Counted from the first letter of the stretch, positions 39,126 to 51,069 are shown. The stretch: DNA of 64,000 nucleotides from Charina bottae (GCA_023362775.1 JALMGJ010000005.1:86811421-86875420), one strand, 5' to 3'. Translations and numbers: made by a program. The notes: generated from the letters alone by a model not told the origin.

Positions 39126-41170
39126 TTGCTCCTTCCCAGTTACAATTCATGTACCCACACATACAGTATATCCCAATATGTGTATATGGTACTGTGAGAT
39201 CTGAGCAGTCCACAATGAGGTATAATTCACAGTGTTTATTGCTTAAAAAAAGACTTAAGACTTAACTAGGATAAATCTACAGATTAATTAAAATGAAACA
39301 GTGGATATTTATTTTGTGTTTTAGAGTCCATGATGAATAGCTCTGAAACCCATGTCACAAATAAATAAATAGTCCTTCATATATTCCATGAAATTACACA
39401 GACACCTTGATTTATTGTGGCCAAGGATGTCTCAATGAACGTAATCACTTGATCATAATAGATCATATTGCATTAGGATATATCTAGGGATGTAATTTAC
39501 TTTCCAAAGTGTGAAGTATTAGCCCCACTGAAATAATGTCTAGAACAGAGCACTTTGAATTCATTATGTGCAAGCTTTGGACTTTAAAACGTTAATAATA
39601 TTGTAAACTAAAGGTACACTTTGTGTACTATAAATCTCAGTGTCTGTTCATCCTTTGCGCTCAATAAATATACTTCTCATCAACTTTTAATTATGCTGTT
39701 TACATTATTCTGTCCTGAAGAGGATAACTCTCAGTAAATCACCTACTTCTAATGTATACTGCAGCATAAGTTCAGTTAATTAAACCATATATTTTATTGG
39801 TTCTTGCACGTCCATCTTGCAAATGTACGCTGTTCTAGGGGGAAAAAACTTTGAGAAGTCTTTATTCATGATGGAATCAATGCCAGGGAATTGCCTGGAA
39901 TCTGATTTTTTTTTCCTTTGTGAATTTCTGCTCATGACAAGCTACTATCAAGCAACAAAGCACCGTCATTGATAATGGAACCAGTCATGTTGGGAATATT
40001 AAGTAGAGAAGGATACATTATAGTAGAAAGTGGTTTAAATCATCAGCTACTGAAAATGGCACAATTTACATAAAAAACAGTTTATACATTTTTATATATA
40101 CATCCTCAAACTTTACTTTTGAAGCTATAGCCTGTCCATTTTTATTAATTTCTATCAAACGTAAGGTGTCTAAATATACTGTATCTGTTTCTAGTCATAT
40201 TTTCACTTGTAAATCAGTGTTTTTTTCTTGTTTCCACATTTAAAAAAATCTGCCCAGTAATTGCCTGTGTGTCTATGTGTATGTGTGTATATGTCAATAG
40301 TTTTTATATAAATGTATTTTGTTTTAAAAATGCATTTCTCTCAAAACACTCATTGTAAATTGTATTTCAAATCACTGGGAGCTGAGATCTACATCAAAAT
40401 ATTTGGGAGGTGGGAAATTCTGCAGAACGTTCCAATCTGCATGATAGCCTGGTGAATATGAAAGGTCCGTTCCTATCTCAATTCACAAAGACTAAATTCC
40501 TCAAAAACCTATAATTAAGTCAAACAGTTGTAGTCCATCCTTTGTCCTGCATATTTCGTAAATTTAGAATTTGGAAATTTAGAAACCAGTCCCTTTTCTA
40601 ATTAATTTTAATTGAGTTAATATAGGCCAATTAACAAAAATGCAGACTATTATGAGATAACTGAATGGATTATCTTATTCTTCCCTAATGTTTACTGTGT
40701 GAACACTTCCCAGAATTCTTGGAAACATCCCTGGGGAATTGTGGGAGTTGAAGTCCATATATCAGAAGGTCACTCAGCCTAAGTAAGACTGTCAGGAAAA
40801 AAAAAGTGACTCTACCTAAGCAGAATCAAATCCATATCTGTCTGTATTATGTTGGCTATACATTCATCCATACAAGTTAAATGGCTCTAAGTTGAGATTG
40901 TCCTACAGTACTGCACAAGATTCTGTAGCTCACATGATAGGCCAGGTGTGTCCATGGGATAAAAAAATGGAAATGGTGGCCTCATTTGCAAAATCAAAGC
41001 CGCACCCCATACTATTACTCTTATCACCACATCAGCCTTTAGGATCTAGGATCAGTGCATCATCCAAGTGATTCCAGTCATATTGTGCAACTTATTACTC
41101 TCTTGGATGGTTTTTAATTAATTTCAACCAGTAGTAAGGAAGTACATCTCATCTCTTACCTATCTGATCA
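39126..41170. other. Unique AT-rich sequence with one short repeat-like patch
   Basis: The patch 40708-40780 (cagaattcttgg ... ggaattgtgggagttgaagt) resembles a motif (gggagttgaagtcc) common in squamate interspersed repeats, but no element could be delimited. Nothing else was recognised. Confidence 0.4.
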
Positions 41171-41250
41171 TCAGGAAGGAAGGAAGGAAGGAAGGAAGGA
41201 AGGAAGGAAGGAAGGAAGGAAGGAAGGAAGGAAGGAAGGAAGGAAGGAGC
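41171..41250. repeat. (GGAA)n microsatellite
   Basis: About 19 copies of ggaa on the plus strand form a purine-only tract. (GGAA)n arrays are also potential ETS-factor binding arrays. Confidence 0.97.
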
Positions 41251-42727
41251 AAAAACAAATATTGCTTTTCTTTTTTAAAGGATCTATTTTCCACTCGCTA
41301 TTTAATTCCACTGACCACTGTACAATTCATAATTGTACATCCAGCCTCCCCTGACTGAAGCTGGGGCAGGTATCAGTCAGATGAGTCCGATTATAGAGGC
41401 TAAATCTACCTCCCCGGGGACTTCCCTTCTTTTTCTGCAGTAAGCTCTTCCCCTTTTGTAGTGACCTCTCTTTGCCTGGCGATAAGATGAATAAGTGTCC
41501 TTCTTTTTGGCCAGCTTGAATTTAGCTGCTTGCCTTTAAAGTCAAAGTAGATTGGTTCAGGGCTCCAGGCCACTTTCATATTAAGCACCGAGCAGTTGGC
41601 ATGGAGCTCTGGTAGAGTGGACTCCATCAATAAAACAATCACGGTGGGGGGAGTTTAAGAAATATAGAGGGCTCTTAAGCATCTCAAGGTGACTTGGGAG
41701 GAAAAAACAGTGTTTATTGTTCTGAAAAGATCTATTCCCCCCCCCCCAAGTCCTTTTGAGGTGAAATTAAAATAGAACTAGAGCGCTAAAGAGAATGGAA
41801 AGAAGGAAACTAGATTACGGTAGATCTTATTTTAGAAGAAAATGAGTAGTAGGAAAAAGGCATCTAATGTTTTCCTCTGAGAAGTTTCACAGACTCCAAT
41901 TCTCTTGAGCACCTTTGCGACGGTACCCAAATTATACCAGGCTTTAAAAAAAAGTTCCCTTTCTTGTTCCTTTGTCTCTGAAGAAGCCCTGTTAAAGCAC
42001 AATCTGACTATGGAGCTTATTCTTTACACTGATAATCACTCCTCGCATGAAACTGTCAGGGAATTCAGCCCACAAAAATGGGACAATGTCACACTTGTAA
42101 ATGACTTAAGACAGCACACTGAAAGACTTCAACATCCTTCATGCTGTGTAATAGCCTACACGCTGCAATTCCAAGTGATTCAGGAGACCACAGTTCATAT
42201 TACAGAAAATTCACAGCTCTTCAAGTTTTACAAATATAGGCCAATGTCAACAAAAGGGCCATCTGTTTCAAAGTGATGTCCAACATGAGCCAACATTTTT
42301 ATCAGAAACACTCACACACTTATGCATATTTTGCAACTGAAAGCAGGCAAACCAAGGTGAGAGTGAACTGAAACATAACATTAAGTGCAACCAGCCAGGC
42401 ATGTGGTCTTTTCAAGCAAATTCATTTCTACTATTGCTTAAAAGTATTGGTGAAGCAAATCACTTTTCCCCCAAATGTCATGCTTTGTAGAGATATGCAA
42501 AACCTATCTCTATATTTAAGAGGTGTGTTCAGCTTTTCTGCCCCAGGGCTACAAAGAAGAACAAAGTCAGGTGTTAAAAACTAGGGAGTTGGATGAAGGC
42601 ACCACCAAATGTTCAAGGCCTTTAATGTTTCAATGGAAAGCTTACTTGGATGCATATTCATATTTTAAAACTATAAAACTCCAGTTAGTTTATTCCACAG
42701 CTTACATATCCAGTGCAGTCACCAGAG
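41251..42727. other. Unique sequence
   Basis: The plus frame 41905-42276 (123 codons) has no recognisable domain and no supporting context. A C run lies at 41739-41748. Confidence 0.4.
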
Positions 42728-42981
<254 letters not shown>

Positions 42982-43695
42982 CTTTTGAATAGGATACAAT
43001 CACCAAAAGGAACTATAATTGAGTTACAAATTCCACATCTAAAAATTGGACATCTTTGGGTATTGCTGCACAGCAAATTATTAGTTTTGGAGAATAACCT
43101 GTCTGTCTTGGGAGCTTTGAATCAAGGAGACGTGGGGCAATTCTTCACTGCAGCCTAAACTGCTTACAGTATTTCCCCTGCTGCTCCCAGATGCTCCTGA
43201 AGCCAATTCCAGTTGGTGGACTGGACTATGACCACCATAAAACCTGAATGGCCATTCCCTGCTCTTTGCCCTTCCCATCTGTGCAAGAGAGGCAAGTCTT
43301 GTTGATTGGCCCTGTGCAGTTGGGTCTAAGAATGTCTGCCTTCTCCTGTTAGGGATTGTTCTCTCTTCACTAGTCCCTATGCTTTTCATTTGCTTTCATA
43401 GATGTTTGTACACATGGATGTTTTCATATTCCCCTCCCACCTCATCTCTTCTGACACTGTTGCAGACCTTTTCTTTTCTTTTCTTTTCTTTTCTTTTCCC
43501 TTTTTGTACCATCTTTGCTCTGAATCTACAGTGATCAAAGCAAAGGGAAGAGATTGTTCCTGGGCTGTGCCATAATTCCATAGAAACTTTTAAGAAGGAA
43601 GAACTGATGGTTCAGCTTCATAGAAAGAAAAGAATAGCAATCATTGAAACTTTGTAGATTTGTTCCAATGAATGAGACTCAAAGATTAAAAGAAA
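42982..43695. other. Unique sequence with a short (TTTTC)n at 43469-43498
   Basis: No gene was recognised. The small array is six units long. Confidence 0.5.
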
Positions 43696-43763
43696 AAGAA
43701 GGAAGGAAGGAAGGAAGGAAGGAAGGAAGGAAGGAAGGAAGGAAGGAAGGAAGGAAGGAAGGA
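43696..43763. repeat. (GAAG)n microsatellite
   Basis: About 16 copies of ggaa/gaag; purine-only on the plus strand. Confidence 0.97.
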
Positions 43764-45132
43764 GAACCATTACAATACAGTGGGCATATGGTCTCAAGGA
43801 AAAGGAGAGTGTGCTTCACCCAGCCTGTGCAGAAAGGTGTCCACTGGAGGATATAAGGATGGGATGGAGCTGTGCTGGCAGAAGAGGCAGGAAAACATGG
43901 TGGCCAAAAGGCATTACTAAAACAAAAAAGAACAAAACAAGACAAGAAAGTTGCTGACCAGCTGAGAACATAGCAGCAGAACAGCCCAGGATGAAATGGA
44001 CATACAGGCCATGGACAGCCAATAGAGGGAAGGGGGTATGCTGGGCACTGTAGCTAATCAGAGAGGGGGACATTGCTAGCTTGGAATGAAATATGGTAGA
44101 CCAACTGGTCGGAAGGGCTGACGATAGCTCAGGGTGGAAAATGGGAGATGGAAAACTTTTGAAGCAGAGCTTACAACCATGGTTGGGGGTGCTTTTGCAA
44201 CTGGCAGGGAGCAGCTGGAAGGCAACGTCATCTGTTCCACCACTCAGGAAGAAGTGGGTGCCCTGTACTGGCCACGGGGCAAGCAGAAAATGCAGATCTG
44301 GCCATTATCATTTTTTCAGCCTTAATTTGGTTTGAGTAGATCAGTTTTATTTCGTGATTGCTGATGGTGAGTCTGAACGTTGATCTGCCACTCAGTAAAA
44401 TACTGGAATCCTTTCTGGAACTATTGAGAGTAAAACTCAGAGGATTTGTTGTTGTTCTCAGCCCTTAATTTGGAGCTGTTCTTTCTTATATGTATTTTTT
44501 TTAAAAAAAAATCCCAGTGACAAAGTGACCTTTATTATATTCAGCTGATAAGTATGAATAGTTTCAATTCACACAAGGGATAAATGCATGAAGGTTCTCA
44601 AACTAACATCACTTCTTTTTTTTCAGATACACAACTTCATCTAATGATGTGTCTGATTATTACAGCCACCAAGTACAATGACATACATCTCATCCCATTA
44701 TTCATACACAATCATCCATGCTTACATGATGAGTGTACACATCTAATCAGCATTTGTTTTACATCTTAAAATAACTCACTCTTGTCTACATACTGAATAT
44801 AAGACACTACTCTCAATTACGCTGCTCTATGCAAACAAATTGAGAGATGGATACTCTTGAAAATTTCTGGAAAGGAAGTAGGGCAAATCATTCACCTAAT
44901 ACCCCATCCTATTGTGCTGTTCTGAATATTTTACACTCACAAGGTTATGTTCTTTGTCATAAATGTTTGATAAACACACAAATAAGTGTCATAAAAAGTA
45001 AATATAGCTGTGTTGGTACTTGAAAGAAAATACAAAATCCATAGCTGGGGAACTGTTTTATGAGGACTAACCAAAATGTCATAAAAGGATGTTCAAGGTT
45101 TTGAGTTCTCAAAAATACTTCATTAGGCAAGA

Positions 45133-45137
<5 letters not shown>
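43764..45137. other. Unique sequence
   Basis: No recognisable gene. The pair of frames at 44093-44335 and 44134-44325 overlap and lack similarity. Confidence 0.4.
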
Positions 45138-45189
<52 letters not shown>

Positions 45190-45245
45190 TACACACACAC
45201 ACACAGACACACACAGACAGACACACACAGACACACACAGACACC
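45138..45245. repeat. (TC)n then (AC)n microsatellite
   Basis: A (TC)n block (45138-45168) is followed by acacac/acagacac units (45169-45245), that is, alternating purine-pyrimidine next to polypyrimidine. Confidence 0.95.
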
Positions 45246-45354
45246 AGAGTATAACAGAGAAGCAAAGAAGTCCAAACATTTGGCCAGATGTTCAACCATG
45301 ACATCTGCAACTCAAAAATCAATCCCAAGCCATAGCTTGTAGACTGAATACAGG

Positions 45355-45828
45355 GTTTATTTTATTTTATTTTATTTTATTTTATTTTATTTTATTTTAT
45401 TATTTATTTGTCAAATTTATATGGCTGCCCATCTCATCCAAAATGACTCTGGGCAGCATACAATAAAACCAGGAATTAAAACATTTTACAAACCCATTAA
45501 AACCATAAGAATAGCTAAAAGAAGACCACGAGAGGGAAGGTGTTTACACAACAGTATAACCAGTGTGCAGGTTCCCTATTACCAGGGGGATCTCCAGGCT
45601 TGCTGAAAAAAACACATTTTGAGAGATTTCTGGAAGGCCATAAAGGTTGGGGCTAACCTCACCTCAGGAGGGATGATGTTCCAGACGGTGGGTGCCACGG
45701 CAGAAAAGGCTTGCCTCCTGGGTCCCATCAGATGGAACTCTTTCACGGACAGGACCCACAGCATGCTTCTCCTGCCTGACTTGATGGGATGGGTATATGT
45801 AATTGGGGAAAGGCAATCCCTCAGATAT

Positions 45829-45867
<39 letters not shown>

Positions 45868-46146
45868 TTCATTTATTTATTGTTCATATTTCTATCACCG
45901 CCCATCTCCCCAGATAACCTGGCCCCTTCCCATGTAGGGCTTTAAACGTCAAAACCAGTACCTTGAATTGGACTGGAAGCAAACTGGCAACCAATGCGGC
46001 TTGTGGAGCAGAGGTGTAGTGTGTGTCCATCTAGGGGCACACATAACTGCCTGTGCCGCCGCAATTTGCAACAGCTGAAGCTTCCGGATACTCTTCAAGG
46101 GCAGGCCCATGTAGAGTACATTACAGTAGTCCATTTGGGAGTTGGT
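45355..46146 (-). mobile_element. CR1/L2-like LINE 3' end with (TTTTA)n tail, split by a second L2 tail
   Basis: The tail is (TTTTA)n at 45356-45402, then the gctgcccatctcatccaaa block. Minus-strand codons follow: 45764-45579 FHLMGPRRQAFSAVAPTVWN and IIPPEVRLAP, then MDYCNVLYMGLPLKSIRKLQ up to 46146. An 85-bp L2 3' end interrupts it at 45829-45913. The pentanucleotide tail differs from the (ATTT)n of the other copies. Confidence 0.85.
45829..45913 (-). mobile_element. Nested L2-like 3'-end micro-insertion
   Basis: An (ATTT)n tail plus caccgcccatctcccc is inserted into the older L2 copy at cctcagata/acctgg. The flanking hexamer cagata occurs on both sides (45823-45828 and 45914-45919), giving a small target duplication. 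Only the last ~85 bp of the LINE was copied. Confidence 0.8.
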
Positions 46147-46340
46147 GTTATATTTCTTGATTTGAGATTTAAGGCTAGCTTTACAGCTTGGGCCTAATAT
46201 ACAGTATTTTTCTCTATTATTCATTGACCTTTTAAACTAAATAAAATCAAGGCAAGCTGGCTTCATGCACAGCTATGAAATAGAGACAGCTTGGAACCTG
46301 AGTTAAATGGAATGTTTCTCGAAGTACATAGATAGAAAAA

Positions 46341-46440
46341 AATATTTATTTATTTATTATATTTATACCCCGCCTATCCCCTCCCTAATGGAGGACTCTA
46401 GGCGGCTTACATACATATATATATATTTCATTATACATTT
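46341..46440 (-). mobile_element. CR1/L2-like LINE 3'-end fragment
   Basis: A ttatttatttatta run and the block accccgcctatcccctccct / ggactctaggcggctta form a minus-strand L2-type end of about 100 bp. Confidence 0.75.
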
Positions 46441-46720
46441 TCCATACATACACAATTTAAACCGCGCGCTAAGGGTAGGGGTAAGGGAACCGACTCTTCC
46501 GTGGTTACTTGGACTACAAGCCCCACAATGCCTTGCGTCGGAGCCAGCTGCTGACATCCTGTAGATGAACTGCTTTTTCCAGGATCCGTCGTTGCCGCCG
46601 CCATTCCAGAGATCTTCCATTTGGAAAAAAATCATGATGTCCAGCCGTACGCATCTTCGATTTTATAATGACTGATACTTGCACTGAGAAATCAGGAATC
46701 TGGTATACTTTTAAAGGTAA
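46441..46720. promoter_or_regulatory. CpG-bearing promoter-like patch with ZNF143- and YY1-type motifs
   Basis: In an AT-rich, CpG-poor window this stretch has several CpGs (aaccgcgcgctaag, ccgtcgttgccgccgccatt). It also has a near-consensus ZNF143/SBS site (actacaagccccacaatgcc, 46513-46532) and a YY1-type gccgccgccatt (46593-46604). A short ATG frame begins at 46638 (MSSRTHLRFYND then stop), and a 5' splice-like ttaaaggtaaag lies near 46712. Such a set is typical of housekeeping promoters with a first exon. It could equally be the 5' end of a retrocopy or of an unrecognised LINE. Confidence 0.3.
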
Positions 46721-47557
46721 AGAAATAAAACAGTGATGTATATTATCCTAAAACACAGTCAGTGGGAGATTATGTGGTGTGTTCTGATCTGCATACTCAA
46801 ATTAAAAAATGAAGAATAGCTGCTATGAGCCCAAAATCTGATGGTAGTGCTTGGATTATTATTCTTAAACATAGCTTCCTACTTTTAAAAAAAATGACTC
46901 CTTAAATAAGAATTAATCAATGTCAATTTCCAACATTTTCTAAACCATTGTTTTCCCTTAAAGAGTGTCTTAGATCTTCGACCCTATGTTTCCCCTGATA
47001 TATTAAATGTGCACATTACCCATCTGTTGAGTTATACATCAATGGAGTGACTCATTCTGATGATGTATTCTATTAATACATCATCAAAGCACCTTGTACT
47101 TCTGTTGCACTAATGATATGTTACTGTAATACATCACCAAAGTGAACTGCACTGAAGATGTATTACTGAAATGGAGATGGCATTATATGAGCAAAGGTTG
47201 GTGGATCAAGTGCTCTTTTATGCACAAGCAAAAATCTAATTATCATTATTGCATCTAGGAACTTTCTTGATAGCACTGCTGGTCCTAGCTCAGCATTACA
47301 GCCCACAAACCCATCTTGGACAATACATTTCTATAGCAGTTATTGTGCTGCTGAGATTTTGCATCAATGTTTGCTCTTTATGTCCTAATGAGAAGCATTG
47401 TGACTCTGAAATGCAGTAAGAGAGCTTGGTAGCTCCATTCTCTTTCCTTGCATAACTGGTGAATTATGGAACATGACACCCCCATTCCAACATTAAGCTT
47501 CGCACTGAATGCTTTAATGGAACCTGTTGTTGAAACAGATGATCAGCTACTAAATGT
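46721..47557. other. Unique sequence with a 12-bp palindrome
   Basis: A perfect inverted repeat, tgatgatgtatt / aatacatcatca (47058-47069 and 47075-47086, 5-nt loop), is followed by related aatacatcaccaaag near 47130. No gene was recognised. Confidence 0.45.
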
Positions 47558-47559
47558 AA

Positions 47560-47775
47560 GAGCCAGTTTGGTTTAGTGGTTAAGGCAACGGACTAGAAAC
47601 CAGGAGAGTGAGAGTTCTAGTCCCGCCTGAGGCGTGAAAGCTGGCTGGGTGACCTTCGGCCGGTCACTTTCTCTCAGTCCAACTCATCTCACAGGGTTGT
47701 TGTTGTGGGGAAAATAGGAGGAGGAAGGAGTATTAGGTATGTTCGCCGCCTTGAGTTACTTATAAAAATAATAAA
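47560..47775 (+). mobile_element. tRNA-derived SINE with L2-type tail
   Basis: The head is agccagtttggtttagtggt with B box around gagttctagtcc. The body is ggctgggtgaccttcggccg up to ctctcagtcc. The tail is caactcatctcacagggttg ... gccttgagttacttataa ending in (ATAA)n. The head and body match the RTE-tailed SINEs at 2.0, 17.8, 48.7 and 51.2 kb, but the 3' tail is different. Confidence 0.9.
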
Positions 47776-47890
47776 CAGAACAGACCATGGAAAAACGACT
47801 GGTTTAAGATTGGGAAAGGAGTACGGCAGGGTTGTATACTCTCACCCTACTTATTCAACAGTCAGAAGCGACTGAATGAATAAAGAACAA
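47776..47890 (+). mobile_element. BovB internal-deletion derivative
   Basis: It begins with BovB RT codons (WFKIGKGVRQGCILSP-type, 47806-47850; sequence ggagtacggcagggttgtat), then jumps directly to the BovB 3' terminus (gtcagaagcgactgaatgaa ... aacaacaaaag) at about 47861. More than 1 kb of the normal element is absent between the two. It follows the SINE without spacer. Confidence 0.8.
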
Positions 47891-48529
47891 CAAAAGAAAA
47901 CAAACAAACAAACAAATAAATAAAAAGTAGCATTTCCTATTGCTATTTCCTTTTCTTGAATTTGGCCAGCCTGATCATATTGTATAATGGTACGTGGGAA
48001 TGACCTTGGGAGACAGGTGGAAGAGGTGCAGACTAGACAACAGTCAGACAAGCAGCAGCTGAGTCCACAGAAGGAATGAAGAAGAGACCCTCCCTAGTTT
48101 TTTTTACTGTAAAGTTGAGGGAGAGAGAGAGATGAGAAGAGACAGGGAGAGAGAACCCAGCTAAACTAAAATGAACTAGTAATGCTCAGAGAAAGGGCCC
48201 AAGAAATTAGGGCGGTGCCACCTTCAGCCTCTTATGATGAAAGTAAAGTGATTCAGTACTGCACATGCATTTATCCCCCTGGAGGGAGCCCCCTCCTTCT
48301 TCATCAGTTATCTCCCTGACAGATACTGCATAAACAGCATTTTAAGAAAGTTGCATACAGCATGTAACTAAAGGTCTCCAAACCAAGCAATTAAATTGCA
48401 TTGTATAATTTGGGAAAATATGAAACTGAACACTGAGGGCACTTTCATACAGCTACCCCCTTCACCCCTCCAGAAAGAAATCAGAAGTATCCTCACCATT
48501 GCCCAAGACACAATGCTGAATGCTGAATG
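47891..48529. other. Unique sequence
   Basis: An A-rich (AAAC)n/(AAAT)n stretch lies at 47895-47930. Otherwise nothing was recognised. Confidence 0.4.
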
Positions 48530-48530
48530 C

Positions 48531-48666
48531 TCCTCTCCTCTCCTCTCCTCTCCTCTCCTCTCCTCTCCTCTCCTCTCCTCTCCTCTCCTCTCCTCTCCTC
48601 TCCTCTCCCCTCCCCTCCCCTCCCCTCCCCTCCCCTCCTCTCCTCTCCTCTCCTCTCCTCTCCTCT
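48531..48666. repeat. (CTCTC)n microsatellite with (CCCTC) block
   Basis: About 27 five-bp units; the block 48605-48637 has cccct units. It is a pure polypyrimidine tract on the plus strand and directly adjoins the tail of the next SINE. The repeats translate as Ser-Pro-Leu or Arg-Arg-Gly-Glu artefacts. Confidence 0.97.
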
Positions 48667-48863
48667 GCCTTCGAGTCATTGTTGGCTCCTGGCACTGCCT
48701 GGTCAAGTCTACACAGTTTTCTTGGCATGATTTCAGAAGTGGTTTGCCCTTGCCTGCTTCCTAGGGCTGAGAGAGAGTGACTTTGTGCCTAAGGCGGGAC
48801 TAGAACACACGGTCTCCCAGTTTCTAGCCTGGTGCCTTAACCACTACACCAAACCAGCTCTCT
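48667..48863 (-). mobile_element. tRNA-derived SINE with RTE-type tail
   Basis: The minus copy has tail tgccttcgagtcattgttgg, body aagtggtttgcccttgcctg and head (accactacaccaaaccagct at the right). A ~25-bp internal deletion after ctgagagagagtgac removes the ggcccaaggtcacccagct region. Confidence 0.85.
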
Positions 48864-49357
48864 TTTTTGTTCTTATCGCAAAGAAAAAGATCCCTTATTT
48901 AACCACATGCACACAAAGACATACAAAGCAAAATAGTGACTAATGTCTAAACTTTAGAAGGAAGGATGGTGACACCCCCCACCCCTCATTTAAAAAAACA
49001 CTGTGAAATTGTGGCAAGAAGCCACAGTGCCTGGACCTGAGCAGGACAGGAATACAGTTGAGCTCAGCTGCAGGAAAGTGGCAGAAGTGCAGGGACGGAT
49101 TAGGAACATGGAGGTGCAGCCTGGATCCTAAATGGGTGAAGATGATTACATGTGCAGAAGTTGCGATTCAACATACACGATGCTAATTAAAAACAAAACA
49201 CAAAAATCTGGCTTCACGACTTGCATTTGTTTCTCATTCGGAAACCCTTCAAACCTGTACATTACATTCTGTATATGTACTGTATATATGCAAAACCATG
49301 AATATATATGCAAAAACAACCATTCTGTTTCTCCTTCAGACCACATTGACCTGATAA
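48864..49357. other. Unique sequence
   Basis: Nothing recognised. Confidence 0.4.
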
Positions 49358-49434
49358 TTCTGGACTTTTCTGGAAGTTAATCCTCTGAACTGGAAGCTGT
49401 TTGTAGTACTCCAGACATCACAATACCGAAGCTT
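49358..49434. repeat. 77-bp donor of an exact inverted copy at 51322-51398
   Basis: Every base from 49358 to 49434 matches the reverse complement of 51322-51398. The segment overlaps the upstream part of the LINE remnant at 49400-49795. Confidence 0.97.
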
Positions 49435-49795
49435 GCCCTGCATCTTGGAAAAACCACCTTGATTTGATCAGCCCCGTGTGATATGGACAACCTTGAACCG
49501 AATTCACATGGGACATGGTAGATGTGCAGATGCCCTTTATAAATGGGGCAAAACAACATCATTGAATTGTGATTGTGGGGCCGAAAAACAAACTAACCAA
49601 CATAGAGTGTCAAAACCAAGCCTACAATAGAGACTTTGCTGATTTCTTGGCTGTGACAACTGAAGCAAAAAACTATACTTGTAACCTAAACATACATTTG
49701 TAATTTTCCTGTCTATATTTTATATTTCATATTTATTATGCTCTATGTTTTTTATTGTAACACGATGTGAATGTGCCATACGATAAATAAATAAT
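49400..49795 (+). mobile_element. Unclassified LINE 3'-terminal remnant
   Basis: Plus-strand codons near 49480-49640 give LNRIHMGHGRCADAL, YKWG, LNCDCGAEKQT and FADFLAVTTEAKNY. This resembles the C-terminal Cys-containing tail of several non-LTR ORF2 proteins (…RTGHGR…CDCGA…Q T…). The 3' UTR ends atacgataaataaataa at about 49793. The clade cannot be set from this piece. Confidence 0.6.
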
Positions 49796-50670
49796 CATTC
49801 TCCAGACCCAGAATAGTGCATTTTATCTGGAACACCATGCCTTCAACAGCACAAACCATTTCTGCTTTGGGGTATCAATTTCCAGAAACCTTCTTGACCA
49901 TTCCAGGAAAGTCTGGATCGGCATGGCCTGGGAAAAACATTGGGAAGAATTCCAGAGATTGGGAAAAATTCCAGAAGACATGTGTTTTATGGTGGAGTAT
50001 GGGGGGGGGGAACATAATATACACACACACCCCTACACACGCACACACACAGACACACACACACACCTCTCTACCCTAAATATTCAACTAGACTACAGTC
50101 ACAAACTGCTGCTGTTGCTCCAGCTTTTAGTGTTCTGAAATTGTTTTTTTGAATATTGTTAGTTTCCTTTTCTATGAGCCATGCTGTCCTCAGTAGTATT
50201 TTGACATTGAAAGGGCAAGATGAAAATATAAACACAACCTTTTTAGAAAGCAAGCTCTTAGGATGACTGCAACATCATTTATTATCTGATCGCATGGTGA
50301 GACCAGTATCTCTCAGGCTTAAGTTAAGGAGCTCTTTATTTAGTGTGTGAAACTTCTGCCCTTCAGCACTGCTCTTAATGGCTTTCACTTAGCAAAGTAG
50401 TCATAGTCAATATGCATCTAATTAACATTTCTTTTCCAGATAGATCTATCTAGGCCTGTTAGTACCAACTTAACCTCTATGTTTCACCCAAAATGAATGG
50501 AAGAAAAATGGGATTTTGTTGTCTTAATAATAAAAATAATGCCTCTCGTTCCCGGAATTAACCTTATCTGCTGAGCATCCATTTCTCTTTTTTAAAAGAC
50601 CAGGAATTATTAGATGAGACTATGAAACTGCTTTATAAAGAGACAAGTGGTCTCTACTTTCACTTAATCT
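49796..50670. other. Unique sequence with a (CA)n patch
   Basis: A degenerate (CA)n lies at 50021-50066 beside a G run (50002-50010). No gene was recognised. Confidence 0.5.
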
Positions 50671-50680
50671 TGTAGTGTCT

Positions 50681-51001
50681 GAGGGGCACGATGGCTCAGT
50701 AGTTAAGATGCCAGGCTTGTCGATCAGAAGGTTTCAAGTTCGGAGATTCGAGACCTGAGCGCCGCGTGACGGAGTGAGCTCCCGCACTAGCCCCAGCTCT
50801 TGCCAACCTAGCAATTCAAAAGCATGCAAATGCAAGTAGATAAATAGGTACCACTTCAGTGGGAAGGTAACAGTGTTCTGCGTGCATCATGCTGGCCACA
50901 TGACCACGGAAGCGTCTTCGGACAGCGCTGGCTCTTCGGCTAACAAATGGAGATGAGCACCGGCCCCTCGAGTTGGACACGACTGTGCAGGGGAAAACTC
51001 C
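50681..51001 (+). mobile_element. tRNA-derived SINE with BovB-like tail
   Basis: This is a 321-bp plus-strand copy of the 28.3-kb family, flanked by tgtagtgtct (50671-50680 and 51002-51011). The head is gatggctcagtagttaagat, the octamer is gcatgcaaatgcaag, and the tail is gagttggacacgactgtgca. Confidence 0.92.
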
Positions 51002-51069
51002 TGTAGTGTCTACTCTGACTTACAGCAGTTTCTCAATGGGTTTTCTTACTTTGTGTGTTTGTGTGTGTG

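Noticed and set aside
41905..42276. 123-codon plus-strand gene
   Set aside because: No recognisable domain, no splice or promoter context, composition like the surrounding non-coding DNA.
46363..46635. 90-codon minus-strand protein
   Set aside because: It overlaps an L2 tail and the CpG patch; no domain is visible and the frame includes low-complexity LINE tail.
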